NCBI GenBank assembly: GCA_044223975.1
Contig: JBGALI010000024.1
Coordinates: 1-60,202, forward strand
Length of the DNA: 60,202 bases
Direction: 5' to 3'
Origin: CAZCPB01 sp044223975
Lineage (GTDB): Bacteria; Planctomycetota; Phycisphaerae; Phycisphaerales; UBA1924
Shown here: in pieces, positions 9,174 to 17,403 of the stretch
How positions within the stretch are numbered: the first letter of the stretch is position 1
Layout: each line of letters starts with the position of its first letter
Position numbers and translations under genes: made by a program
The notes under the pieces: generated by a model
What the model saw: only the letters and a program-made list of their open reading frames with translations
Database searches by the model: none
What the model was told of the DNA's origin: nothing

Positions 9174-9253
9174 GCCCCTTCGGGGCTTAGTCGCGCGGCG
9201 CTTGATTTCCCGGGGCTTCCGCCCCGGGCTTTCTACGTGCGCCGCTTCGCGGC
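9174..9253. repeat. Triple TTC-loop hairpin cluster
   Basis: Three consecutive perfect palindromes lie here: GCCCC/GGGGC (9174-9186), CCCGGGGC/GCCCCGGG (9209-9228) and GCCGC/GCGGC (9241-9253). The loops are TTC, TTCC and TTC. The middle one is followed by CTTTCT and could terminate the rightward zinc-ribbon pair. Its overall look is of a mobile GC-rich intergenic repeat. Confidence 0.5.
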
Positions 9254-9399
9254 TCAGAGGATGGGCAGGGGTGAGCAGCGCGACCAAGGGGCGGTCGGCC
9301 CGCGATGCGCAGGGGCATTGTGCAGCGCACGGTGATTCAGGACGTCACGAGCGACGGAGCAGTACACCACGAGCGATGGAGAGCGTGTAGAGCACGGAA

Positions 9400-9446
9400 C
9401 CCTCACCGCCGCGAGGCGCGGCGACTCTCCCCGGGGGAGAGTGAGG
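9400..9446. repeat. Dispersed double-hairpin repeat, family A, copy 3 (inverted)
   Basis: Reverse-complement copy of the elements at 317-362 and 545-593, with the same outer CCTCAC/GTGAGG arm and both inner hairpins. It begins two bases after the stop codon of the aldolase gene, so it may act as the 3' end of that transcript. Confidence 0.75.
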
Positions 9447-9448
9447 GG

Positions 9449-10555
9449 TCACGCCACCGTCACGCTCTTATCGAGGTACACGTCCTGCACCGCGTTGAGG
9501 AGCTTTACGCCTTCCTTGAGCGGCTTCTGGAACGCCTTGCGGCCACTGATAAGGCCCATGCCGCCGGCGCGCTTGTTGATGACGGCGGTCGCAACGGCCT
9601 CGTTGAGGTCGCCGGCGCCCTTGCTCTCGCCGCCGGAGTTGATGAGCGGGACGCGGCCCATGTAGTTGTTGATGACCTGGTAGCGGCAGAGGTCGATGGG
9701 GTGGCCGCCCTTGCCTTGCTCGTCGGAGCCGGCGAGGTTGGTGTAGACGCGCTTGTCCCACTTGCCGTAGGAGGAGCTGCCGGTGTTGAGCGCGGCGTAG
9801 CCGCCGTTGTTGGTGGGGAGCTTCTGCTTGATGATGTCGGCCTGGATGGTGGCGCCGAGGTGGTTGGCCTGGCCGCTGAGGTCGGCGGAGGCGTGGTAGT
9901 CGACGGACTTGCCGTCGGCGCCCTTGACCTTGAAGGCGTTGTTGCGGGTGTAGCACCACAGGACGGTGACGAGGCCGAGGGAGTGGGCCTCCTCGAACAT
10001 GGCGGAGACTTCCTGGATCTGGCGGCGGGATTCTTCGGAGCCGAAGTAGATGGTGGCGCCGACGGCGACCGCGCCCATCTCGTAGGCCATGCGGACCGAG
10101 CCGTAGAGCGTCTGGTCGAAGGTGTTGGGGTAGGAGAGGATCTCGTTGTGGTTGAACTTGACGAGGAACGGGATCTTGTGGGCGTACTTGCGGGCGACCA
10201 TGCCGAGCACGCCGAAGGTCGAGGCGACGGCGTTGCAACCTCCCTCAAGAGCCAGTTTGACGATGTTCTCGGGGTCGAAGTAGGCGGGCTCGGGGGCGAA
10301 GCTTGCGCCCGCGGAGTGCTCAACGCCCTGGTCGACGGGGAGGATCGAGACAAAGCCGGTGCCGGCGAGGCGGCCGGTGTTGAGGATCGTCTGGAAGTTG
10401 CGGAGGACGGGGACGGGGCGGTCGGAGGCGACCAGCACGCGGTCGATGAAGTCGGGGCCGGGCAACTGGAGCGCGGCCTTGGAGACGGTCTTGGATTCGT
10501 GCTTGAGAAGGGCGTCGGCCTCGGTGCCGAGCGCGGCGCGGATGTCGGTGGGCAT
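9449..10555 (-). CDS. fbaB: Class I fructose-bisphosphate aldolase (FbaB/DhnA type)
   Basis: Schiff-base aldolase of the DeoC/FbaB superfamily that interconverts fructose-1,6-bisphosphate with DHAP and glyceraldehyde-3-phosphate (glycolysis/gluconeogenesis, cytoplasm). The ATG at 10555 gives 368 residues, close to the ~350 of FbaB. Recognisable blocks are SILPVDQGVEHSAG, VKFNHNE, GATIYFGSEES and, near the C-terminus, LINSGGESKG followed by an RAGGMGLISGRKAFQKP phosphate-site loop. The frame stays open upstream through the antisense of fabH, but no conserved protein is encoded there. The stop is followed at once by a family A repeat. Confidence 0.9.
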   Translation of the reverse strand: MPTDIRAALGTEADALLKHESKTVSKAALQLPGPDFIDRVLVASDRPVPVLRNFQTILNTGRLAGTGFVSILPVDQGVEHSAGASFAPEPAYFDPENIVKLALEGGCNAVASTFGVLGMVARKYAHKIPFLVKFNHNEILSYPNTFDQTLYGSVRMAYEMGAVAVGATIYFGSEESRRQIQEVSAMFEEAHSLGLVTVLWCYTRNNAFKVKGADGKSVDYHASADLSGQANHLGATIQADIIKQKLPTNNGGYAALNTGSSSYGKWDKRVYTNLAGSDEQGKGGHPIDLCRYQVINNYMGRVPLINSGGESKGAGDLNEAVATAVINKRAGGMGLISGRKAFQKPLKEGVKLLNAVQDVYLDKSVTVA

Positions 10556-10685
10556 GGGAGAACTCCGGGTGAGGGCCACGAAAAACCGTGTGCGGCCCAC
10601 TATAGGAGCGGGGAAAAGGGCAATTCCCGCCGGGCGCGGCGGAGGGCGCGCGGGAGAACGAATACCGGGGGATGTGCGGAGTAGG

Positions 10686-11738
10686 TCAGCGGTCCTTGAC
10701 GAGCAGGACCTGGCAGGCCCACGCGATGCCGGCGCCGAAGCCGACCACGGCGACGAGCTGGCCGGGCTTGAGGACGCCGGCGCGGCGGGCGCGTCCGAGG
10801 GCCACGGGGATCGATGCCGCGGCGGTGTTGCCAGTCTCGGCGATGTCGATGACCAGGCGGCTTGGGGGATAGTCGAGCTGGGCGCCGATGGCCTCGATGA
10901 TGCGGGCGTTGGCCTGGTGCGGGATGATGAGGTCAAAGTCGGAGGGGCGGACGCCGATGGACGTGGCCGCGCGGCGGATGCAGTCGCACATCTGGCGGAC
11001 GGCAGCCTTGAAGACTTCGCGGCCGCGGAGCTCGAGCGTGTGCTTGGCGCCTTCCACCGAGGCGATGCTGGCGGGCTCGCGGCTGCCGCCGGCGGGGACG
11101 CGGATGAGGTCGGCGGCGCTGCCGTCGGCGCCGATGTCGGAATACACCACGTCCATAAAGCCGCGGGAGGAGACGACGGCGGCGCCGGCACCGTCGCCGA
11201 AGAGGATGCAGGACTGACGGTCGGCGTAGTTGGTGATGCGGGTGAGGCAGTCGGCGCCCACGACCAGGACGCCCTTGTGCATGCCGCTCTTGACGGCGGC
11301 GCCGGCCATGTGGAGGGCGGTGCCGAAGCCGGAGCACCCCGCGCCGATGTCCATGGCGGGGATGTGGCCGCAGCCGAGGCGTGCCTGGAGGTAGCAGGCG
11401 GTGGCGGGGACGGGGGTGTCGGGGGTGGAGGTGGCGAAGAGGATGAGGTCGATGTCGGCGGGGGTGATGCCGGCGTCTTCGAGAGCGGCGGCGCCGGCGC
11501 GGTAGGCCAGGTCGCTGGTGGCCTCGGTGGCGTCGGCGCAGTGCCTGCCGCGGATGCCGGTGCGCTCGACGATCCAGGCGTCGCTGGTGTCGACAGTGGT
11601 CGAGAGCTGCTCGTTGGTGAGGATGTTCTCGGGGAGGTAGTAGCCCACGCCCGCGAGGGAACAGATCGCGGCGGGGAGTGAGGCGCGTGAGACGCGCGGG
11701 GTGTTGCTGGCGGGGAGCGTCGGGGTGTCGGTGGGCAA
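10686..11738 (-). CDS. fabH: 3-oxoacyl-ACP synthase III
   Basis: Condenses acetyl-CoA with malonyl-ACP to start fatty-acid synthesis. The Cys-His-Asn triad is complete: GAGCSGFG (Cys135), IIPHQANARI (His274) and ETGNTAAASIP (Asn304), numbered from a TTG at 11738. No ATG or GTG suits the N-terminus. This TTG has GAGG six bases upstream and gives 350 residues (E. coli 317); a further TTG at 11852 would add 38 residues abutting the VOC gene. The start is therefore uncertain. The family motif GVGYYLPENILTN begins about 30 residues in. It lies downstream of the VOC gene and upstream of the aldolase on the same strand. Confidence 0.9.
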   Translation of the reverse strand: MPTDTPTLPASNTPRVSRASLPAAICSLAGVGYYLPENILTNEQLSTTVDTSDAWIVERTGIRGRHCADATEATSDLAYRAGAAALEDAGITPADIDLILFATSTPDTPVPATACYLQARLGCGHIPAMDIGAGCSGFGTALHMAGAAVKSGMHKGVLVVGADCLTRITNYADRQSCILFGDGAGAAVVSSRGFMDVVYSDIGADGSAADLIRVPAGGSREPASIASVEGAKHTLELRGREVFKAAVRQMCDCIRRAATSIGVRPSDFDLIIPHQANARIIEAIGAQLDYPPSRLVIDIAETGNTAAASIPVALGRARRAGVLKPGQLVAVVGFGAGIAWACQVLLVKDR

Positions 11739-11854
11739 GGCAAGCCTCGCGCTAGCCGTCGTGGGGACTGGTCCGGTCGTGTTCGCGCGCCGATCGAGCG
11801 GCGACCGGGCGCGAGAGTCGAGGCCCGTGACGGGCGGGCGATCGACGGCCAATG

Positions 11855-12307
11855 CTAGCCGCGCTCGGGTCGGTTCTGTGGAGTCCCCGTCCGGGCTGGG
11901 GTATCGGCCTGATCAGGGGACCAGAACTCGGCGAGATTGTCGCCGGGGTCGTAGAAGTAGTACGACTCGGCGTTCATCCATTCGAGGCGCTGCGGGCCGT
12001 GGACGGGCACGCCGGCGCGGCGGAGGCGATCGACCATCGCGTCAAGGTCGGGGCGAGCGACCTCGAACGCAAAGTGGGTCGGGCCAAAGCGGGCGCCGGC
12101 GGGGCGGGGCGAGTGTTCTTCGAAGAGCAGCGGGCCCTTGTGCACGGCGAGGCGCTGGAGGTTTGCGGGATCGCCGACCCAGAACCAGGCCCAGTCGTCG
12201 GAAGGGGGGCGGGCGGGGGCGAGGCCGATCAGGTCGCGGTAGAAGGACGCCGCGGCGGGAACGTCGGGGACGGTGAGGACGAGTTCGGAAAGGCCGCGCG
12301 GGAGCAT
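11855..12307 (-). CDS. VOC-superfamily (glyoxalase/bleomycin-resistance-like) protein
   Basis: 150 residues from the ATG at 12307; an upstream extension is open but unlike the family. It shows one betaalphabetabetabeta pair: SELVLTVPDVPAAASFYRDL, then PTHFAFEV with a probable metal-binding His, and ending in YYFYDPGDNLAEFWSPD, where the Glu of AEFWS is the usual last metal ligand. The first ligand position holds Glu (LSELVL) rather than His. It could be a dioxygenase, lyase or resistance protein; the substrate cannot be told. Transcribed toward fabH. Confidence 0.75.
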   Translation of the reverse strand: MLPRGLSELVLTVPDVPAAASFYRDLIGLAPARPPSDDWAWFWVGDPANLQRLAVHKGPLLFEEHSPRPAGARFGPTHFAFEVARPDLDAMVDRLRRAGVPVHGPQRLEWMNAESYYFYDPGDNLAEFWSPDQADTPARTGTPQNRPERG

Positions 12308-12356
12308 CGGGAACGGTATCAGCGGGGAGGAAGTAAAAACCAAGACGTAGAAAGCC

Positions 12357-12387
12357 GTAGAGGCAGGTGGGACACCTGCCCCACTAG
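12357..12387. repeat. GTAGAG...CACTAG palindromic element, copy 1
   Basis: GTAGAG is followed by an 8-bp stem GGCAGGTG/CACCTGCC around a GGA loop, ending CCCACTAG. A second copy at 17372-17403 keeps ends and loop but changes stem pairs in a compensatory way. This copy sits between the divergent VOC and uvrC genes. Confidence 0.7.
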
Positions 12388-12467
12388 CTTTGGGAGTTGG
12401 AGCGGGCGCGATCGGGCGCTGCGGTCCGTTCGTACAATCACTGGTGCCCGACGATCCCGACAGGCCG

Positions 12468-13907
12468 ATGCTCGACGACGAGGGCTTTTTGCCCGCGGAT
12501 TCGCCGCCGCCGTGGGGGACGGAGACGGACGAGGCGCGTTTGTCGCGCCTGCTGAAGAAGGCGCGCGGGCTGCCGGAGCATCCGGGCGTGTACCTGATGA
12601 AGGACCGCACGGGCGTGGTAGTGTACGTGGGCAAGGCGGCGCGGCTGCCGGACCGAGTGTCGAGCTACTTCGTGCCTTCAGCGGACCTTGGGTTCAAGAA
12701 GCAGCCGATGCTGGAGGTGGTGCACGACTTTGATGTGCTGGTGTGCGAGGGCGAGTGGGAGGCGCTGCTCGCCGAGAACCGGCTGATCAAGGACATCAAG
12801 CCGCGGTTCAACGTGCGGCTGACGGACGACAAGTCGTTCCCGTACCTGGTGGTGACGCAGCGGGAGGATTTTCCGCGGGTGTTCGTGACGCGCAACCCGA
12901 CGGGGATCACCGAGGGGGGCGGGGTGGCGCCGGAGATGAAGGGGGCGCGGGTGTTCGGACCGTTCACCAACGCGGGGGCGCTGCGCGAGGCGGTGCAGCT
13001 CTTGCAGCGGGTGTTCAAGTTTCGGACGTGCAAGATCGACATCGTGGACGGGGACGAGAAGAACACGCACTTCCGGCCGTGCCTCTTGTACTCGATCAAC
13101 CAGTGCACGGCGCCGTGCGCGGCAAAGATTTCCAAGGAGGCGTACCGCGACGACACCGACCGGTTCGTGCGGTTCCTGAACACCAAGCGGACGACGGTGA
13201 TCGGGGAGATGCGCGACGAGATGAAGGCTGCCGCGGCGGAGATGCGGTTCGAGAAGGCGGCGGTGCTGCGGGACCAGATCAAGGCGATCGAGAAGCTCGA
13301 CGAGCGTGCGACGCGCGGCGAGGGGTGGCAACCGGAAACGGAGATCACGCACATCGACCCGGCGGGGTCGCTCAAGAGCCTGCAGAAGACGCTGGGTCTG
13401 GAGGAGCCGATCCGGTGCGTGGAGGGGATCGACATCGCGCACCTGCAGGGCGGGGAGACGGTGGGGAGCAAGGTGTGCTTCATCGACGGTCGGCCGTTCA
13501 AGAGCGAGTACCGGCGGTACCGGATTGCCGCGGCGGCGATGAAGACGCCCGATGGGCCGGGCGTGAACGATGATTACGCGAGCATCCGCGAGGTGGTGAG
13601 CCGGCGGTACCGCGAGGCGGGCGCGGGGCAGGAGCTGTACCCGGACGTGATCCTGATCGACGGGGGTCTGGGGCAGTTGCACGCGGCGCTGGAGGCGTTC
13701 GAGACGCTGGATGTAAAACCGCCGATGGTGATCAGCCTTGCGAAGAAGGAAGAGCTGATCTACATCCAGAAGAGAAGCGAGCCGGTGCGGCTGTCGCGGG
13801 ACAACCTTGGATTGCGGCTGGTGCAGGCGATCCGGGACGAGGCGCACCGGTTTGCGCAGCACTATCACCACGTGCTGCGGCGGAAGAAGACGCTGGAAGA
13901 GGATTGA
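12468..13907 (+). CDS. uvrC: UvrC, excinuclease ABC subunit C, lacking the C-terminal HhH domain
   Basis: Makes the dual incision in nucleotide-excision repair. From ATG 12468 there are 479 residues (a GTG at 12444 is an alternative); E. coli UvrC has 610. Parts seen: a GIY-YIG nuclease (PGVYLMKDRTGVVVYVGKA, about 39-57), four cysteines 188/205/213/217 in the position reported to bind an Fe-S cluster in other UvrC proteins, a UVR motif (MRFEKAAVLRDQI) that contacts UvrB, and the RNase H-like core (GIDIAH, DVILIDGGLGQL, DEAHRFAQHYHH). It stops right after HHVLRRKKTLEED, where the tandem helix-hairpin-helix region normally begins, and none follows in any downstream frame. Confidence 0.92.
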   Translation: MLDDEGFLPADSPPPWGTETDEARLSRLLKKARGLPEHPGVYLMKDRTGVVVYVGKAARLPDRVSSYFVPSADLGFKKQPMLEVVHDFDVLVCEGEWEALLAENRLIKDIKPRFNVRLTDDKSFPYLVVTQREDFPRVFVTRNPTGITEGGGVAPEMKGARVFGPFTNAGALREAVQLLQRVFKFRTCKIDIVDGDEKNTHFRPCLLYSINQCTAPCAAKISKEAYRDDTDRFVRFLNTKRTTVIGEMRDEMKAAAAEMRFEKAAVLRDQIKAIEKLDERATRGEGWQPETEITHIDPAGSLKSLQKTLGLEEPIRCVEGIDIAHLQGGETVGSKVCFIDGRPFKSEYRRYRIAAAAMKTPDGPGVNDDYASIREVVSRRYREAGAGQELYPDVILIDGGLGQLHAALEAFETLDVKPPMVISLAKKEELIYIQKRSEPVRLSRDNLGLRLVQAIRDEAHRFAQHYHHVLRRKKTLEED

Positions 13908-14016
13908 GCGCGGTGCTGCATCTTGCGTGCCCGCGCTCCGTATGAGAATGGTCTGCTGGGAGCAGTCGCGGCCGAGGGCCGCTCGGTGGCGGGACGGGCC
14001 ACGGGGGAGCACGCAC

Positions 14017-17000
14017 ATGAGCGGCAAGTCCTTGATTGGGCAGGGTTTCGAGCTGCTCGAATCGCGTCTGTGCCCGACGACGTTTCAGTACGAATCGCTC
14101 GCGGCATACCTCAACATCAACCCGCTGATCGCGGAGCTTGGAGCGCCGGCGGGGAGCAACGCGATCAATTTCGGGGTATCGGTCGCCGGCCTTGGGGACA
14201 TCGATGGGGACCAGGTGCCGGACTTTGCGGTGGGTGCGGACGGCGTGGCGCCCGGGGGCGGGTTTTCGGCGACGGGGAACGTGTTCCTGTACTCGGGCAA
14301 GACGCGCGGGCTGATCCGGACGCTCGAGGACGGGTCGATCGGGTTCGGGCGCGCGCTTGCAAACCTTGGCGATGTGAACGGCGACGGGGTGCCGGACCTG
14401 GCGGTGGGATCGCCGACGCGGGCGGTCGGAACCTCGGTCACGGGCGCGGTGGTCGCGTACTCAGGCGCGGACGGCTCGGTGCTGTGGGAGGTGGTTGGAG
14501 ATGCGCCCGCCGGTCAGTTGGGGCGGGCGCTGGCGACGATCATGGATGTGGATGCTGACGGCGTGGCGGATGTTGCCGCGGGGGGGCGGGTCGGCACGAC
14601 GGGCGAGGTTCGGATTCTCTCGGGCGCCAGCGGCGCGCTGATCACGACGCTGAGCGAGGGGAGCGGCAACGAGAGCTTCGGTTCGGCGCTGGCGGCGATG
14701 CCGGGGACGGGGGCGCACAACGCGATCCTCGCGGTGGGCGCGCCGCGCGACGGCGATGGGAAGGTGTATACGTACACGCAGGCGTGGGCGGGCGCGTACA
14801 CGTACGCCGGGGAGTGGATGGGCGGGGCGTTCGGGTCGGCGATCGCGATGCTCGGGGGTTATCTCACCGTCGGTGCGCCTGACGCCGTGGTCAGCGAGGG
14901 GCTCGGGCTGGTGGTGATGTACGACCTGACCGGCCCGTTCGGGCGGCCCGATGCGCCGAACCTGGTGAAGCCCAAGTCGGCGACGGATCACTTCGGGTAT
15001 GCACTCGCGGATGTGGGCGATCTGAACGGCGATGGGCTCCGGGACCTTGGCGTGGGGCAGACCGACGGGGGCGGGGCGGGGAACGCGCGGTTCATCAGTT
15101 TTGGCACGACCAGCCACGGCAGCTACATCATCTCGGAGATCACGCCCTTCCCGGCGGATGTGCCGCTCTTGGGGGGCTCGATCGCGCTGCTGGGCGATGT
15201 GAACGGCGACGGGTTTGCGGATCTGCTGACGGGCTCCGCGGCACCCGGGCAGAGCCTCCAGGGCGCGACGATCGTTTCGGGGGTCGCGTTGTCGGACATT
15301 CCTAAGGGCACGGTGACGGGCGGCACGGCCGACCTGAAGTGGCTGTGGTACTACGGGCGCGCGGGTGAATCGGGGCTGACGCGGCTGCGGTACTTCGTTC
15401 GCGATGGGGCGATCACGAGCATCGCCGCGGTGCCGGGGGTGCTGGACGGGGACTGGGTGCTGGGCTTGAGCGACTCCGGCGGCATCGCTGTCGTCGACTC
15501 GCAGGACGATCACGGGGCGACGCTGACGTACATCCGCAACGGCCAGCGGCTGACGATCGCGCAGGCGATCACGAGCGTGGTGGGCCCGGGGCTGAACCTG
15601 TCGCTGCTCACGTTCGTGCGCGTCGGGGCGGGCGGGCACATCATCTTCACCGTCACGCACTCCACCATCCGCGAGCAGAGTTCGGCGTGGGTGCTCGACC
15701 CGGACGGGACGCTGCGGTTTTTGTGGAACGGGATCGCCGCGGATGTGAACGCGGGCGGCGATGTGGTGGGGACACGCTTCCTGGCGGGCAACGGGAACGA
15801 GGCGGTGGCGCGGCTGGGGGGCATGGTGAGCGCCGTGCCCGGGATGAACGGCGCCCAGGCGATCAACAGCGCGGGGGACATCGCGGGCTGGGGCGGCGCC
15901 GACGAGATCGTGCGGGTGCGGAACGGCGTGCCGACGGTGCTGGGGCACGTGAGCGCGGCGTTTTCGAGTTCGTCGGGCGCCCTGCAGTCGTTCGCGGTGG
16001 AACGGCTCGACGATGCGGGGCGGCTGCTGGGCGTGGCGAGTTTCACGAACGGCGGGGGACAGCTCTATTACGACCAGGCCTCGGGGCTCATCGCGCTGGC
16101 GCCGAACATCATCGGCTGGCCGGCGCAGGCGGTGGATGCGCCCCTGGGGATCGACGGCGGCGGGGCGCTTGTGGGGACGTGGTTTGCGCTGGTGCCCGTC
16201 GACCCGCGCATCGCCTACGGGGCACGCGACCCCGGCACGCGGGTCGTGATCAGCGGGCCCGACGGGGTGCAGATCGTGGCGACCAATATCGCCGGGCAGA
16301 GCGTGGTGTTCACGCTCGACGCCGGGACCGGCCAGTGGCGCGGGCGCGATGCGCGGACGGGGGTGAGCGTTTCGGACACTGAGCAGGGCTTTGTTTCGTG
16401 GGTCGATCCCTACGACGGGCTGACGTACGTCGTGTACATCACCGACCACTTCGGAGCGCCCGCCACGGCGATGATCCGCGACGCGTCGGGGATTCTGGGG
16501 GCGCCCCAGGCGTGGGCGATCTACGCCGACGGCGGCGCGTTCGCGGGGATCGTCTCGGACCTGGCGCTGTTCACCTCGACCGACGGCGCCGTGCACATCG
16601 TCGGGCGCAACGATGCGGGCGAGCTGGTCATGCTCACGCGGAATCTAGGCGTGCCCACCGACGGCGATGCGTGGAACCTGACCAACATCTCGCGGGACCA
16701 TCTGCAGTTCCAGGGGATGGCCACGCCCGCGTGGGTCGGGGCTCCGGTGGCGTACGTCACGTCGTGGAACGCGTTCAACCTCGCAGGGCTCAACAGCGCC
16801 GGCGAGGTGGAGGTGGTGTGGATCGCACCAGGGATGGCGCTGTGGAGAAGCGACAATCTCAGCGCGATCGCGAGCGCACCGGCCTTGTCGGGCGGTATCA
16901 CCGCGTTCACGACCGGCTGGGGCGGCATCAACGTCGTCGGGGGCACGGTTTCGGGCGACCTCACGACGATCTGGTGGGCGCCGGCGCTGGGCGGGGAGTG

Positions 17001-17346
17001 GCTGACGAGCAGTCTTTCGGAAGCCGCGGGATCGACGATCAAGCTGCGGGCCGAGACGCTGACGAGCTGGGTGACGCCGTGGGGCGGATTGAATGTCGCG
17101 GGCGTGGATGAGAACGGCGGCGTGACCATCTTCTGGTGGTCGCTGACGAGCGATGTGTGGACGGCGTCGACGGTGACGGCGGACGTGTCGCCCGTTGCTT
17201 CGCCGGCGGGACCGCTGAGCGCCGCGGTCACGAGCACCGGCGCGGTGCACATCGGCGGGGTCTCAACGACCGGGCACGTGATCGACCTCTCGTGGAAGCC
17301 GGGCGGTTCGTGGGAACTCACCGACCTGACGGACTCGGCGGTGTAG
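14017..17346 (+). CDS. Large secreted/surface FG-GAP and HAF-repeat protein
   Basis: 1109 residues from ATG 14017. The N-terminus has FELLESRLCPT at about 11-21, close to the LEPR-XLL motif of planctomycetal surface proteins, in place of a plain signal peptide. FG-GAP/integrin-type repeats with Ca-binding loops follow: DIDGDQVPDFAVG, DVNGDGVPDLAVG, DVDADGVADVAAG, DLNGDGLRDLGVG and DVNGDGFADLLTG (about 57-400). A middle part has HAF-like INSAGDIAGWG motifs. The C-terminal quarter has five short repeats ~52-64 residues apart (for example FNLAGLNSAGEVEVVWI, LNVAGVDENGGVTIFWW). A bladed propeller adhesin or matrix protein is likely; partner unknown. Confidence 0.8.
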   Translation: MSGKSLIGQGFELLESRLCPTTFQYESLAAYLNINPLIAELGAPAGSNAINFGVSVAGLGDIDGDQVPDFAVGADGVAPGGGFSATGNVFLYSGKTRGLIRTLEDGSIGFGRALANLGDVNGDGVPDLAVGSPTRAVGTSVTGAVVAYSGADGSVLWEVVGDAPAGQLGRALATIMDVDADGVADVAAGGRVGTTGEVRILSGASGALITTLSEGSGNESFGSALAAMPGTGAHNAILAVGAPRDGDGKVYTYTQAWAGAYTYAGEWMGGAFGSAIAMLGGYLTVGAPDAVVSEGLGLVVMYDLTGPFGRPDAPNLVKPKSATDHFGYALADVGDLNGDGLRDLGVGQTDGGGAGNARFISFGTTSHGSYIISEITPFPADVPLLGGSIALLGDVNGDGFADLLTGSAAPGQSLQGATIVSGVALSDIPKGTVTGGTADLKWLWYYGRAGESGLTRLRYFVRDGAITSIAAVPGVLDGDWVLGLSDSGGIAVVDSQDDHGATLTYIRNGQRLTIAQAITSVVGPGLNLSLLTFVRVGAGGHIIFTVTHSTIREQSSAWVLDPDGTLRFLWNGIAADVNAGGDVVGTRFLAGNGNEAVARLGGMVSAVPGMNGAQAINSAGDIAGWGGADEIVRVRNGVPTVLGHVSAAFSSSSGALQSFAVERLDDAGRLLGVASFTNGGGQLYYDQASGLIALAPNIIGWPAQAVDAPLGIDGGGALVGTWFALVPVDPRIAYGARDPGTRVVISGPDGVQIVATNIAGQSVVFTLDAGTGQWRGRDARTGVSVSDTEQGFVSWVDPYDGLTYVVYITDHFGAPATAMIRDASGILGAPQAWAIYADGGAFAGIVSDLALFTSTDGAVHIVGRNDAGELVMLTRNLGVPTDGDAWNLTNISRDHLQFQGMATPAWVGAPVAYVTSWNAFNLAGLNSAGEVEVVWIAPGMALWRSDNLSAIASAPALSGGITAFTTGWGGINVVGGTVSGDLTTIWWAPALGGEWLTSSLSEAAGSTIKLRAETLTSWVTPWGGLNVAGVDENGGVTIFWWSLTSDVWTASTVTADVSPVASPAGPLSAAVTSTGAVHIGGVSTTGHVIDLSWKPGGSWELTDLTDSAV

Positions 17347-17371
17347 GAACGCCTTGGGCGGATGAGCATGG

Positions 17372-17403
17372 GTAGAGGGCGGGCGGGACGCCCACCCCAC
17401 TAG
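17372..17403. repeat. GTAGAG...CACTAG palindromic element, copy 2
   Basis: It shares GTAGAG, the GGA loop and the CCCCACTAG end with the copy at 12357-12387. Two stem pairs are swapped (T-A to C-G, A-T to G-C) and one pair is lost (C·A). Its terminal CTAG contains the TAG stop codon of the leftward ogt gene. Confidence 0.7.

Larger units (their letters stand above)
9134..9448. other. Convergent spacer carrying hairpins and a dispersed repeat
   Basis: 315 bases between two convergent genes. No credible coding frame is present. The content is the triple-hairpin stretch 9174-9253 and the inverted family A repeat 9400-9446, with unremarkable sequence between them. Confidence 0.6.

Noticed and set aside
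9449..11743. Possible aldolase fused to a long N-terminal extension
   Set aside because: The extension is the out-of-frame shadow of fabH; the aldolase family start is the ATG at 10555.
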